A DNA stretch of 64,000 nt, taken from positions 124,001-188,000 of the forward strand of contig JAPLSA010000028.1 in assembly GCA_026398815.1 (NCBI GenBank), written 5' to 3'. Positions 46,595 through 55,853 of this stretch are shown here, in pieces. The translations under genes were made by a program, and so were the position numbers. Numbering within the stretch: the stretch's first letter is position 1; every line of letters begins with the position of its first letter. The notes under the pieces are model-generated. The model saw only the letters and a list, made by a program, of their open reading frames with translations, ran no database searches and was not told the DNA's origin. The stretch comes from Gammaproteobacteria bacterium (lineage in GTDB: Bacteria > Pseudomonadota > Gammaproteobacteria > Nevskiales > Nevskiaceae).

Positions 46595-47023
46595 TTGATC
46601 AACCAACTTCTGCCTTTCGTACAGGCGCATCCGTTCCTGTTCATCGCACTGGCCCTGGCCAGCGCGGCCCTGATCGCCAACGAGGTGCACGGCTCGGTGA
46701 CCGGCGGCAAACGCCTTGGCGCGCTCGAAGCGGTGCGCCTGATCAACGATCGCGACGCGCTGGTCGTCGACGTTCGCCCGGCCACTGACTACAAGAAGGG
46801 CCATCTGCTGAATGCCCTGAACATTCCGCTGGCCAAGTTCGGCGAGCGCGCTGCCGAGATCGGTAAGGACAAGTCGCGTCCGGTGATCGTCTACTGCGCG
46901 CTCGGCACCAGCCAGGTCGAAGCCGCCGCCAAGCTGCGCGTGCTCGGCCATGCCGAGGTCTACCAGCTGAAGGGCGGTCTGAACGGCTGGATGTCCGCCA
47001 GCCTGCCGGTCACCGCCAAGTAA
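46595..47023 (+). CDS. yibN: Membrane-anchored rhodanese-like protein YibN
   Basis: 142 residues from TTG at 46595, matching the length and N-terminus of E. coli YibN; an in-frame TTG at 46574 would add seven residues. One membrane helix (HPFLFIALALASAALIA) is followed by a rhodanese domain (ALVVDVRPATDYKKGHLLNALNIPLA) with YCALGTSQVEAA at the active loop, Cys present. Likely inner-membrane; role unknown. Divergent from envC, only 33 bases between starts. Confidence 0.87.
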   Translation: MINQLLPFVQAHPFLFIALALASAALIANEVHGSVTGGKRLGALEAVRLINDRDALVVDVRPATDYKKGHLLNALNIPLAKFGERAAEIGKDKSRPVIVYCALGTSQVEAAAKLRVLGHAEVYQLKGGLNGWMSASLPVTAK

Positions 47024-47069
47024 GGCCTTTTCCCACCGTAGCCGCCGCCCGAGGCGCGAGGTTGTTCCG

Positions 47070-47327
47070 ATGAAGCCGGTCACCGTCTATTCGACCCGCA
47101 TCTGCCCGTACTGCATGATGGCCAAGCGCCTGCTGACCCAGAAGGGCGTGCCGTACGAAGAGATCCTGATCGACGGCAACGAGCAGCTGCGCATCGACCT
47201 GATGACCCGCACCGGCCGCCGCACCGTGCCGCAGATTTACGTGGGCGATCACCATGTCGGCGGCTTCGACGACCTTGCCGCGCTGGAACGCGCCGGCCAG
47301 CTCGACCCGCTGCTGCACGACGCCTGA
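47070..47327 (+). CDS. grxC: Glutaredoxin 3
   Basis: 85 residues. Dithiol active site CPYC in YSTRICPYCMMAKRLL, then the cis-Pro segment RRTVPQIYVGDHHVGGFDDL. Reduces disulfides with glutathione. Between yibN and secB, a conserved order. Confidence 0.96.
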   Translation: MKPVTVYSTRICPYCMMAKRLLTQKGVPYEEILIDGNEQLRIDLMTRTGRRTVPQIYVGDHHVGGFDDLAALERAGQLDPLLHDA

Positions 47328-47378
47328 AGCCCGGCGCCACGCCGCATCCCGCCTTTCTCCCCGCAGCCCGAATCGAAA

Positions 47379-47891
47379 ATGAGCACTCCGAACCCCGTTC
47401 CGCCGTCCGCCCCGACCGTCGAAGGCGCCCCCGCCCGCCAGGTCTTCCTGCAGCGCCTGTTCCTCAAGGACGCGTCGCTGGAAATGCCGAACGCGCCGCG
47501 CATCCTGACCGTCGAGACCCCGCCGGCGATCGACGTGCAGGTCGGCACCGGCATCGACATGCTGGCCAGCGGCGTGTTCCAGGTGACCTTGCAGGTGACC
47601 GTCACCGCCAAGATCAACGAGGAAGTCGCGTTCCTCTGCGAAGTGCACCAGGCCGGCATCTTCCAGATGGCCAACTTCGACAACAACGCCGAGCTGCAGC
47701 ACGTGCTCGCTGCCTACTGCCCCAGCGTGATCCTGCCGTTCGCCCGCGAGGCGATCGCCAACCTGATCAGCCGTACCGGCTACCCGCCGGTGATGCTGCA
47801 GCCGATCAACTTCGACGCGCTGTACGCCCAGCACCTCGCCCAGCAGGCGCAGGGCGGCGCGGCGGCGCCTGCGGTGCCGACGGTCCAGTAA
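47379..47891 (+). CDS. secB: Protein-export chaperone SecB
   Basis: 170 residues. Characteristic sequence: FLQRLFLKDASLEMPNAP, YCPSVILPFAREAIANLISRTGYPPVMLQPINFDALYAQHLAQQAQ. SecB keeps preproteins unfolded and hands them to SecA. Longer Pro-rich N-terminus than E. coli SecB (155). Between grxC and gpsA as in other gammaproteobacteria. Confidence 0.97.
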   Translation: MSTPNPVPPSAPTVEGAPARQVFLQRLFLKDASLEMPNAPRILTVETPPAIDVQVGTGIDMLASGVFQVTLQVTVTAKINEEVAFLCEVHQAGIFQMANFDNNAELQHVLAAYCPSVILPFAREAIANLISRTGYPPVMLQPINFDALYAQHLAQQAQGGAAAPAVPTVQ

Positions 47892-47905
47892 GCCGTTTCC
47901 GGCTG

Positions 47906-47932
47906 CGGTGCCGCGCCTCCGGCGCGGCACCG
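47906..47932. repeat. 12-bp GC-rich hairpin between secB and gpsA
   Basis: CGGTGCCGCGCC and GGCGCGGCACCG form a perfect stem with a TCC loop. No T-run follows; it may pause or partly end secB transcripts. Confidence 0.7.
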
Positions 47933-47955
47933 CGCGTCTCCATCCGAGGTCCGTC

Positions 47956-48963
47956 ATGCCCGATCAGGCTCCGATCACCGTCCTCGGCGCTGGCGCCTTC
48001 GGCACCGCGCTGGCCATCCAGCTGACCCGTCGCGGCGCGCCCGGCTTCCTGTGGGGCCGCGACGCGACGACCATGGCGACGATGGAGGAAAGCCGCGAGA
48101 ACGTGCGCTACCTCAAGGGCATCGCGCTGCCGGCGAAACTGGTCGCCACCAGCGATCTTGCCCGCGCCGTGCAGGCCTCCGGCGACATCGTCATTTCCAC
48201 GCCCAGCCCCACCTTGCGGGAAACCTGCGAACGGCTGGCGCCGCTGCTGCGCGCCGGGCAGGGCATCGCCTGTGCCGCCAAGGGGCTGGAACCGGGCAGC
48301 GGCCGGCTGGCCCATGAAGTGATCGGCGAGGTGCTCGGCAGCGAGCGCGCAATCGCGGTGATTTCCGGCCCGACCTTCGCCCGGGAACTGGGCCTGGGCC
48401 TGCCAACCTCGGTGACCGTGGCTGCCAACGATCCGACCTTCGCCGAACGGATGGCGCTGCGCTTCCACGGCGACGGCTTCCGCGCCTACACGTCCGGCGA
48501 TCTGGTCGGCGTGGAGATCGGCGGCGCGGCCAAGAACGTGCTGGCGATCGCCGTCGGCATTGCCGACGGCCTAGGCCTCGGCGCCAACACCCGCGCGGCG
48601 ATGATCACCCGCGGCCTCAACGAGATCACCCGGCTGGCCAGCGCCCTGGGCGCCGAACCGGCCACGTTGATGGGCCTCGCCGGCCTCGGCGATCTGGTGC
48701 TGACCTGCACCGACAACCAGTCGCGCAATCGCCGCTACGGCCTGCAGCTCGGCGAAGGCGCGACACCGGAGCAGGCCAAGGCTGGCATCAACGGTGTGGT
48801 GGAAGGCGTGCGCGCCGCGCCCGAAGTGCTGCGGCTGGCGGCGAAGCTCGGGGTCGAGATGCCGCTGCACGAAATGGCGGGTGCTGTGATCGCCGGCACG
48901 GTCAGCCCGATCGAAGCGGTCAAGCGGTTGGCCGAACGGCCGCAGCGGGCCGAGCTGGGCTGA
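47956..48963 (+). CDS. gpsA: Glycerol-3-phosphate dehydrogenase [NAD(P)+]
   Basis: 335 residues from the ATG with GAGGT upstream. Rossmann motif VLGAGAFGTALA; ISGPTFARELGLGLPTSV; KNVLAIAVGIADGLGLGANTRAA with catalytic Lys; GDLVLTCTDNQSRNRRYG. Makes sn-glycerol-3-phosphate from dihydroxyacetone phosphate for phospholipids. Confidence 0.97.
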   Translation: MPDQAPITVLGAGAFGTALAIQLTRRGAPGFLWGRDATTMATMEESRENVRYLKGIALPAKLVATSDLARAVQASGDIVISTPSPTLRETCERLAPLLRAGQGIACAAKGLEPGSGRLAHEVIGEVLGSERAIAVISGPTFARELGLGLPTSVTVAANDPTFAERMALRFHGDGFRAYTSGDLVGVEIGGAAKNVLAIAVGIADGLGLGANTRAAMITRGLNEITRLASALGAEPATLMGLAGLGDLVLTCTDNQSRNRRYGLQLGEGATPEQAKAGINGVVEGVRAAPEVLRLAAKLGVEMPLHEMAGAVIAGTVSPIEAVKRLAERPQRAELG

Positions 48964-48964
48964 G

Positions 48965-50014
48965 TCAGCGGCCGGCGCGGTCGAGCCTGGCCAGCAGGGC
49001 CTCGACCATCAGCGGCAGACCGTTGCGCAGGCCGAGCACCGCCAGCCGCTCGCGGATCTGCCGGCGCTGGCCGTCATCGGCGAGCAACGCGACGGTGACT
49101 GCAGCCAGCGCTGCGGCCTGAGGCTCGGCGGAAATGCACCAGCCGCGTTCCGCCAGATGGCGTACGCGTGCTAGCTGGTCGCTGCCACCCAGCGGCACGG
49201 CGACGCTGGCCGCTCCCACACTCAGCGCCTGCGGAAGCGCCCCGCCACCGCCGCCGGTCACCACCACCGCCGCATGCCGCATGCAGGCAATCAACGCGCC
49301 TTGAGGCAAGCCCGGAATCAGCTCAACGCCAGCGCCCGGCTCGGCATCGATGCCGGCACCGACCACGAGCGTAGCGATGGTCGCCTGCGCGGCCACTCGC
49401 CGAGCTGCGTCGGCGAACAAGGCCCCCGTGCTGCGACCATCGATCTGGTATGCACCGCCCCCCGGAATGAAGAACACGAAGGGCACCGACGGCACCGCAG
49501 CCTCGTCATCGGCCGTCGGTTCTGCGTGACAGACATCGAAGTGCAGGCGGCGCGTCGCACTGATCGCCGCAAGCAATCTTTGCCGCCGGTCAAACGGCGG
49601 ATCGCCGATCCGGTACTGCTGATGCCAGTGCTCGTCGAGCCGCCACAGCCAGTCGAGCCGGAAGGTCTTGTCGCTGGTGCCAGGCTCGAAGGTCGCGCAG
49701 ACCACCGGGATACCCAGCCGGTGACAGTGCCCGAGCAGCGCGCCCCGGCAGGTCTGATCGAACACCACGATCGTCGGGCGCTGGCGGCTGATTTCGCGAG
49801 CATGGAAGCGGGCGCGCTCGCTGTCCGGCAGATCGCTTTCGGTGTACGCGAACGGCAGCCGCGCCCGCAGCGGGCAGGCCTGCGGCATCAAAAAGTGGAT
49901 GCCCACCGTGGCATCGCGGGCGTGCAGCGCTTCGGCCACCGCCAGCAGCCGGTAGAACTCGCCGGTGCCGCCGCCCTGGTGCTGCGGCACGAACAGCACC
50001 GCGCGCGCGCTCAC
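48965..50014 (-). CDS. GT-B glycosyltransferase, MurG/GT28-like
   Basis: 349 residues from a GTG overlapping the GT9 stop. N-terminal half VLFVPQHQGGGTGEFYRLLAVAEAL; C-terminal half FVFFIPGGGAYQIDG and VVVTGGGGGALPQALSVGAASVAVPLGGSDQLARVRHLAERG, the nucleotide-sugar site as in MurG and UDP-glycosyltransferases. Probable role in surface polysaccharide synthesis. Last gene of a four-gene minus-strand operon. Confidence 0.78.
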   Translation of the reverse strand: MSARAVLFVPQHQGGGTGEFYRLLAVAEALHARDATVGIHFLMPQACPLRARLPFAYTESDLPDSERARFHAREISRQRPTIVVFDQTCRGALLGHCHRLGIPVVCATFEPGTSDKTFRLDWLWRLDEHWHQQYRIGDPPFDRRQRLLAAISATRRLHFDVCHAEPTADDEAAVPSVPFVFFIPGGGAYQIDGRSTGALFADAARRVAAQATIATLVVGAGIDAEPGAGVELIPGLPQGALIACMRHAAVVVTGGGGGALPQALSVGAASVAVPLGGSDQLARVRHLAERGWCISAEPQAAALAAVTVALLADDGQRRQIRERLAVLGLRNGLPLMVEALLARLDRAGR

Positions 50015-51036
50015 GGCGCGGCGTCCAGCAGGTCGGCGGCGGCGGTGACGAAGACCTGCAGGTCAAAGCCGTGCAGGCCGTCGTCGCGGGATTCCGGCGC
50101 CACAAAGGCGCGGTGCTGGCCGGGATCGTCCGGGAACCAGTTCTTCAGGTGATGGTTGGGCCGGAACCACGACACCGACGGCGTCGCCGCCAGTCGTGCC
50201 ACATGCAGGCCGCCGGAATCCGGGCCGACATGCAGTGCTGCGCCCTGCACCACCGAGATGAAGCCCGCGACGTCGAGCGAGCCGTCGAACACGTACTCAG
50301 GCGTGAAGCCAATGCCGGCCAGGATCGCCGCCAGCTTGGCGCGGCCGCGATCGGAACCGTGGCCGCTGACCGCGAACGGCCGCTCCGGAAAACGGGCGCG
50401 CAGACGATCCCACAGCGCGATCATCTGCTCGGCCGGCAGGTCGCGGCGGTCGTCGGTGGCGCTGGCGCTCAGGTGCAGGTAACGGCCTTCGTCGGCCTCG
50501 GCGATGCCGGCCGCACGCCGCAGGCCTGCGTCGATCGCGGCGTGGAACTCCGGCCGCTCGCCATCCAGACCCAGCGCCCGCAGCGCGTTCCAGCGCTGGC
50601 GGTACATCGGAATCTCGTGGAACGGGTGCTCGGCGACCACGTCCAGCAGCCACGGCTGCCAGGACCAGCGCTTGTTCTCGTCGGCCTTGCGGGCGATGCG
50701 CAGCGCGGCACCACTGAGGCCGCCGAAGGACACCGCGTGATTGCTGCTGGTGATGACGATGGCGACGTCGGCACGCAGCCGGCGCAGCTGGCCGATGAAG
50801 GCGAGATCGGCCTTCAGCCCGGCCTTGCGGTAGGCGATCGGCCGGTCGATCCACGGCGTCAGCGGCCCGTACAGGCCGGAATTGCCGACCACGCACAGCT
50901 CCGCCTGTGGCGCGTTCTGCCGGATCAGCCACAGCACTGGCAGGCTGTGAATGTGGTCGCCGAGGCCGCCGAGATCGATCACCAGCACCCGGCGGGCGGC
51001 GGAGAGCGCGGCCCGGATGTCACGAATCGGGTTCAT
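50011..51036 (-). CDS. Glycosyltransferase family 9 (heptosyltransferase-like)
   Basis: 341 residues. GT9 features: VLVIDLGGLGDHIHSLPVLWLI at the N-terminus and the C-terminal HVGPDSGGLHVARLAATPSVSWF. Likely adds a heptose-like sugar in LPS core. Starts within one base of the GT4 stop (TGATG) and ends in a GTGA overlap with the next gene. Confidence 0.87.
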   Translation of the reverse strand: MNPIRDIRAALSAARRVLVIDLGGLGDHIHSLPVLWLIRQNAPQAELCVVGNSGLYGPLTPWIDRPIAYRKAGLKADLAFIGQLRRLRADVAIVITSSNHAVSFGGLSGAALRIARKADENKRWSWQPWLLDVVAEHPFHEIPMYRQRWNALRALGLDGERPEFHAAIDAGLRRAAGIAEADEGRYLHLSASATDDRRDLPAEQMIALWDRLRARFPERPFAVSGHGSDRGRAKLAAILAGIGFTPEYVFDGSLDVAGFISVVQGAALHVGPDSGGLHVARLAATPSVSWFRPNHHLKNWFPDDPGQHRAFVAPESRDDGLHGFDLQVFVTAAADLLDAAP

Positions 51037-52082
51037 CAGGCGTCAGGGAGGCAGCGCTTCAGCGCCTCAATGTGTTCGGCCCGGCGCAGGCCGTGGCGGG
51101 CAATGAAGCCGGGTGCCACCCGGTGCGGTGCGGCGCAGGCCGCCTGCAGTGCGGTCAGGATGGCCGGCGCGCTGATTTCCGGCAGCCGGATGCCGTCGTC
51201 CGGGCCCATCAGCTCGGCGACGCCGGCCTCGCCGCCGATGATCGCCGGCGTGCCGCAGGCCAGCGATTCGGCGATCACCAGTCCGAACGGCTCGTAGCGC
51301 GACGGCAGCACCGTCCAGTCGACGGCGGCATAGAGGGCCGGCATATCGTCGACATAACCGAGCGGCGTCACCCGCGGCGGCAGCTGCTTGCGGGCCGCGC
51401 GGCCGGCCACCAGCAGCCGGGCGCGGCGGTCCCCGAGCTGCGCGAAGGCCTCGAGCAGCGGCGCCAGGCCCTTGCGCTCGTGGTCCATCGACGGGAACAC
51501 GAAGGCGATATCGTCGGCCGCGAGTCCGAGGGCCTGCCGAGTGCGCGCACGGCTGGCGGCATCGCGCGGCGCGAAGCGGGTGTCGTCGACCGGCGGATAG
51601 ATCACCCGGGTCTTGGCGGCGGCCTCCGGATAGTACTGGCCGATCTGCTCCGCCAGCGTGCGCGAATGGGCGACGACGACGGCGGCGCTGTCGAGCATCG
51701 CCCGCTCCAGGCGCGTTTCGCTGCGGTCATGCGCGGAATCGGGCCGCCCGAGTGCTGCGCAGTAGCCGGGATGGGCGCCGCCATTGATCGCCAGATGCTG
51801 GCCGCGCGTGCGCGCCAGCGAGATCACCAGCGGATAGCGATCGGTCAGTTCAAGCCGGGCGATACGCGACGCGAACACCCGGTTGCGGAAACGCCTCGGC
51901 AACGGCAGCGGCAGCAGCCGGAAGGCGTTGGCGCCAATCGTCCGCGCCCAGTCGACATCGACCTCGCGGGCATAGACATCCACGGTGTCGCCGGCGGCCC
52001 GGAAGCCGCGCACCAGATCGGCGAGATAGGACTCCATGCCGCCGCCGCGCCGGAGGCTGTAGTGAATGATCGCGACGTTCAT
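51036..52082 (-). CDS. Glycosyltransferase family 4 (GT1-type fold)
   Basis: 348 residues starting MNVAIIHYSLRRGGGMESYLADLVRGF; the in-frame extension upstream overlaps the GT2 gene and was not used. C-terminal domain has FPSMDHERKGLAPLLEAF and PSRYEPFGLVIAESLACGTPAI, the E-x7-E donor-binding motif. WaaG-like role in LPS core or O-chain is inference. Confidence 0.9.
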   Translation of the reverse strand: MNVAIIHYSLRRGGGMESYLADLVRGFRAAGDTVDVYAREVDVDWARTIGANAFRLLPLPLPRRFRNRVFASRIARLELTDRYPLVISLARTRGQHLAINGGAHPGYCAALGRPDSAHDRSETRLERAMLDSAAVVVAHSRTLAEQIGQYYPEAAAKTRVIYPPVDDTRFAPRDAASRARTRQALGLAADDIAFVFPSMDHERKGLAPLLEAFAQLGDRRARLLVAGRAARKQLPPRVTPLGYVDDMPALYAAVDWTVLPSRYEPFGLVIAESLACGTPAIIGGEAGVAELMGPDDGIRLPEISAPAILTALQAACAAPHRVAPGFIARHGLRRAEHIEALKRCLPDA

Positions 52083-52095
52083 CGGCGCATCCGCT

Positions 52096-53085
52096 TCATC
52101 GGCCACCCTTCAGCGCGATGCGCCGGGCGGCGCGGCGGGTGTTGCGGGTCCAGCGCGCATCCGGATCGGCGCGCGCGCCGCGCAGCAGTTCGGCCAGACG
52201 CTCGAAACGCGGCCGGGCGCGGTCGGCCAGCAGCGCATCGACCTGCTGCAGCCAGGCCACCGCCCGATGACCGAGCGACAGATCATCCGCGTACTCGGCA
52301 AACGCCGGGTCGCGGGCCAGCCGCGCCAGCACGTCGAGATGCTCGTCGCGGAAGCGCGGGCCGGTGCTGATGGTTTTCGATTCGCTGTGGAAGCGGAAAT
52401 AGGCCAGCGTGTCGGCCAGGTAATGCACGCGCGGGAAGCGGTGCAGGTAGCGGATCAGCAGTTCGTAGTCGAAGCGGAAGTGGCTGCTGGTGTCGATGCC
52501 GCTGGCGATCATCGCGTCGCGCCGCATCCAGATCGCCGGCTGGTGCCAGCGGCAGCCGGACGGCAGCTGTTCGAGGATCAGCGAGCGCACGTCGAGCTGC
52601 CGGCAGACCACCTTGCCGCGGTTGCCGTGCGCATCGAACTGCTGGGTGACGCCACCGATGAGATCGACCTCGCCCTGCTGGATCGCGGCCGCCACGGTCC
52701 ACAGCGCGCCGGGGGCCAGCACGTCGTCGGAGTTGATCCAGATGAACCAGTCGCCGGTCGCCCGGTGCAGACCTTTGAGGATCGCGTCGACCTGGCCGCG
52801 ATCGCGCTCCGAAACCCAGCCACTGAGCGCCGGCGCGTAATGCTCGATGATGCTGCGGCTGTCGTCCTGGCTGCCGCCGTCGATGACGAAGTATTCGAGC
52901 GCCGGATAGCCCTGGCCGAGCACCGAGCGGATCGTGGTTTCCAGATAGGCCGCCTGGTTGTACGAGGGCGTCACCACGGTCAAGGTCGGCAGCGGATCGC
53001 GCAGGCCGGCGGGGCGCGGCGGCGGCGTCTCCGGCAGGCGCAGTCCGCGCGGGACGAGCAGGGGCTTCAGGCGTTCGGGCAGCAT
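52096..53085 (-). CDS. Glycosyltransferase family 2
   Basis: 329 residues from ATG 53085; a GTG at 53160 would add 25 Ser/Arg/Ala-rich residues and cannot be excluded. GT-A fold: LTVVTPSYNQAAYLETTIRSVLGQGYPALEYFVIDGGSQDDS, then the DxD-type INSDDVLAPGAL. First gene of the minus-strand glycosyltransferase operon. Confidence 0.88.
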   Translation of the reverse strand: MLPERLKPLLVPRGLRLPETPPPRPAGLRDPLPTLTVVTPSYNQAAYLETTIRSVLGQGYPALEYFVIDGGSQDDSRSIIEHYAPALSGWVSERDRGQVDAILKGLHRATGDWFIWINSDDVLAPGALWTVAAAIQQGEVDLIGGVTQQFDAHGNRGKVVCRQLDVRSLILEQLPSGCRWHQPAIWMRRDAMIASGIDTSSHFRFDYELLIRYLHRFPRVHYLADTLAYFRFHSESKTISTGPRFRDEHLDVLARLARDPAFAEYADDLSLGHRAVAWLQQVDALLADRARPRFERLAELLRGARADPDARWTRNTRRAARRIALKGGR

Positions 53086-53211
53086 CGGTGGCAAGGGACG
53101 GACGACGCGGGCGCAGGCCCGGGAGGCGGCAGCGGAACGGCCGGATGATCGTTCCTGCACTCGGATTTATCGTACGGTAATTGCCGAAGCCGCCGCGACC
53201 GACCACCCTGC
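53086..53211. promoter_or_regulatory. Divergent promoter region of the glycosyltransferase operons
   Basis: The 126 bases between the two operons contain the AT-rich ATTTATCGTACGGTAATT (53164-53181), the only low-GC stretch. On the minus strand it gives TACGATAAAT, a possible -10. No clear -35. Confidence 0.35.
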
Positions 53212-54285
53212 ATGCCCCTTCACGCTCCCCGCAGCATTCTCGTCATCTGCATGCGCCGGCTCGGCGACGTGCTGCTGTGCACGCCGCTGATCGCCAGCCT
53301 GCGCCGTGCCTACCCGCAGGCGCGCATCGACGCACTGGTGTTCAAGGGCACCGAGGGCGTGCTCGAAGGCAATCCCGATCTCGATCACTGTCTGACCATG
53401 CCAGCCGGCAGCCGCAAGCTGCCGTTCCCGTGGCGCAGCTATGACCTGGCGATCGGCACCCAGGCCAACGACCGGCCGCATCTGATCGCCTTCCTCGCCG
53501 GCCGGGTCCGGGCCGCCATCGTGCCCGGCCCGCAGACCATCGCCGAACGCTGGAAGCGCTGGCACTGCCGTTACCGGGTCGACAACGATGTCGAGCGTCG
53601 CCATACCGTCGAGCAGGCACTGAAGCTGGCCGATGCGCTCGGGATCGCGCGCCATCCGGACGTGGTGCCGCCGCGCGGCAGCGCCGCGCTGCCGATCAGT
53701 GCAGACCAGGGCGCCTACGCGGTGCTGCATCTGGCGCCGATGTTCAGCTACAAGGCCTGGCCGACCGCGCACTGGGCGGAGCTGGTGTCGCAGCTCCGGC
53801 AGCGCGGCCTGCGCGTGGTGATCAGCGGCGGGCCGGCCGCCAGCGACCGCGCGCTCGGCGACGAACTGTGCGCGCTGCTGTCGCCGGACGGCCGTGCTGC
53901 GCTGGTCGACGTCATCGGGCAGTTGAAGCTCGGCGACCTCGCCAACCTGATTCGCGGCGCGGCGCTGTTCGTCGGTCCCGATACCTCGGTCACCCATCTG
54001 GCGGCGGCCTGCGGCGTGCCGGTGGTGACGCTGTTCGGACCGACCAACCCGGAGGTCTGGGGGCCCTGGCCAGTCGGCCGGACTGGGCGCGGGGAAACGC
54101 CTTGGCAGCGCGTCGCGCCGCTGCAGCAGAATGGCAATGTCAGGATCGTGCAGGGCTTGAAGGCCTGCGTGCCGTGCTCGCTGGAAGGCTGTGACCGCCA
54201 CAAGGACAGCCGCGCCGCCTGCCTCGACGAACTGCCGGCCGCACGGGTGATCGCGGCCATCGACGGCGCTGGCGCTGGTGCATGA
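53212..54285 (+). CDS. Glycosyltransferase family 9 (heptosyltransferase II-like)
   Basis: 357 residues. SILVICMRRLGDVLLCTPLIASLRRAYPQARIDALVFKGTEGVLEGNPDLD matches the GT9 N-terminus; VLHLAPMFSYKAWPTAHWAELV and LFVGPDTSVTHLAAACGVPVVTLFGPTNPEVW the C-terminal domain. A Cys-rich end (CVPCSLEGCDRHKDSRAACLDEL) is typical of this branch. Likely LPS core synthesis. ATGA overlap with the next gene. Confidence 0.92.
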   Translation: MPLHAPRSILVICMRRLGDVLLCTPLIASLRRAYPQARIDALVFKGTEGVLEGNPDLDHCLTMPAGSRKLPFPWRSYDLAIGTQANDRPHLIAFLAGRVRAAIVPGPQTIAERWKRWHCRYRVDNDVERRHTVEQALKLADALGIARHPDVVPPRGSAALPISADQGAYAVLHLAPMFSYKAWPTAHWAELVSQLRQRGLRVVISGGPAASDRALGDELCALLSPDGRAALVDVIGQLKLGDLANLIRGAALFVGPDTSVTHLAAACGVPVVTLFGPTNPEVWGPWPVGRTGRGETPWQRVAPLQQNGNVRIVQGLKACVPCSLEGCDRHKDSRAACLDELPAARVIAAIDGAGAGA

Positions 54286-55268
54286 GCCTGCCGACGCTGC
54301 TGTTCGTCGGCCACAGCTTCCACCTGAAGACCGGCAGCAGCCGCTTCCTGCTTGACCTTCTGGCCCCGCACTTCGCGGTGCGCACGATCTGGGACGACAG
54401 CTGGCAGGCCGGCGGTGCACCGCTGTCCGCCGATCAGCTGAACCGCCACGAGGCGGAACTGATCCTGTTCTGGCAGACGTTGCCGAGACGCGCCGTGCTG
54501 CGCCGGCTGCGCTGCCGGCGCTTGTTCTGGGCACCGATGCGCGACGGCATCCGCCTGGCACCAGGGCCGTGGCGGCGGCTCAAACCGAGCGGGCTGCGGC
54601 TGCTCAGCTTCTGCCGCGAAGCGCACGACTACTGCAGCGCCGCCGGCCTGGAATCGCACGCCGTGCAGTACTGGCCGGCGCCGCTCGGCGACGCGCCGGC
54701 GATCGTCGAGGAACCGTTGAGGCTGTTCTTCTGGATGCGCCGCGGCAGCCCCGGCTGGCCGACGCTGAAAGCGCTGCTCGGCGCGCATCGTCCGGAACGG
54801 ATCGTGTTGCGCACGGTCGCCGATCCCGGCGAAACGCTCGTGCTGCCGACCGAGGCCGAGCGCGCCGAGTACCGCATCGAGCAGGTGCCGGACTGGCTCG
54901 AGAAGGCCGACTACCTGCGCCTGCTCGGCCGCTGCAATGCCTCCATGGCACCGCGCCTGCTCGAAGGCATCGGCCTGTCGGTCCTCGATGCGATGGCGCT
55001 GGGTCAGGCGGTGATCGCGCCGGACCAGGCAACCATGAACGAGTACATCCGGCACGGCGAGAACGGCTGGCTGTATGACCCGGAGCAGCCGCAGCCGTTG
55101 GACTTCTCCGCGCTGCGGGCACTGCGCGAGGAGGCCCGGCGCAATGTCGCCGCCGGCCACCTGCGCTGGCAGGCCAGCATTCCCGGCCTGATCAGCTATC
55201 TGGACGATGGCCGCCCGAACGCCGCGAGCTGGTCCTGGCGCCTGTCGCAGCTTCTGCTTGGCCGTTGA
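54282..55268 (+). CDS. Putative GT-B glycosyltransferase
   Basis: 328 residues. N-terminal half LLFVGHSFHLKTGSSRFLLDLL; C-terminal half SMAPRLLEGIGLSVLDAMALGQAVIAPDQATMNEYIRHGENGWLYD resembles the donor-binding region of group 1 (GT4) glycosyltransferases. Weakly conserved, so family assignment is tentative; context supports a surface polysaccharide role. Confidence 0.72.
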   Translation: MSLPTLLFVGHSFHLKTGSSRFLLDLLAPHFAVRTIWDDSWQAGGAPLSADQLNRHEAELILFWQTLPRRAVLRRLRCRRLFWAPMRDGIRLAPGPWRRLKPSGLRLLSFCREAHDYCSAAGLESHAVQYWPAPLGDAPAIVEEPLRLFFWMRRGSPGWPTLKALLGAHRPERIVLRTVADPGETLVLPTEAERAEYRIEQVPDWLEKADYLRLLGRCNASMAPRLLEGIGLSVLDAMALGQAVIAPDQATMNEYIRHGENGWLYDPEQPQPLDFSALRALREEARRNVAAGHLRWQASIPGLISYLDDGRPNAASWSWRLSQLLLGR

Positions 55269-55286
55269 GCGCCGGCCCGCCCGGAT

Positions 55287-55763
55287 TCAGCCAGCGGCCG
55301 CTGCCGCGCCGGCGAACCCCGACTGCCGCCACACCTCGTAGACCGCCACCGCTACCGCGTTCGACAGGTTCAGGCTGCGCATGCCGGGCTGCTGCGGCAG
55401 GTAGACCTGCCGCTCCGGCGCGATGGTATCGAGCACTTCCTGCGGCAGGCCGCGCGATTCCGGGCCGAACAGCAGCAGATCGCCGGCCTGCCAGGACACC
55501 TGGTCGAAACGCGACGCGCCCTTGGTGGTGAAGGCGAACAGGCGCGCCGCCGGCAAGGCCGCCTGCAGCGCCGCGAGGCTGGCGTGGACCTGCATCCTGG
55601 CGTACTCGTGATAGTCGAGCCCGGCGCGGCGCAGCTTCTTGTCGTCAAGATCGAAGCCGAGCGGCCGGATCAGGTGCAGCTGCGCGCCGCTGTTGGCGCA
55701 CAGGCGGATGACATTGCCGGTGTTCGGCGGGATTTCCGGCTGGTACAGCGCAACGTGGATCAT
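55287..55763 (-). CDS. trmL: tRNA (cytidine(34)-2'-O)-methyltransferase
   Basis: 158 residues starting MIHVALYQPEIPPNTGNVIRLCANSGAQLHLI; the in-frame extension upstream is rejected. SPOUT methyltransferase: LLLFGPESRGLPQEVL and PGMRSLNLSNAVAVAVYEVWRQ form the SAM-binding knot. Methylates position 34 of tRNA-Leu isoacceptors. Confidence 0.95.
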   Translation of the reverse strand: MIHVALYQPEIPPNTGNVIRLCANSGAQLHLIRPLGFDLDDKKLRRAGLDYHEYARMQVHASLAALQAALPAARLFAFTTKGASRFDQVSWQAGDLLLFGPESRGLPQEVLDTIAPERQVYLPQQPGMRSLNLSNAVAVAVYEVWRQSGFAGAAAAAG

Positions 55764-55853
55764 CGGCCGCCGCGCCCCCTCGTTCGGTTGACGCCACCGG
55801 GACCCCCGCATAGGCTCCCGCCACCCTGTTTTCCACCTGCTTCGAGGTTTTTC

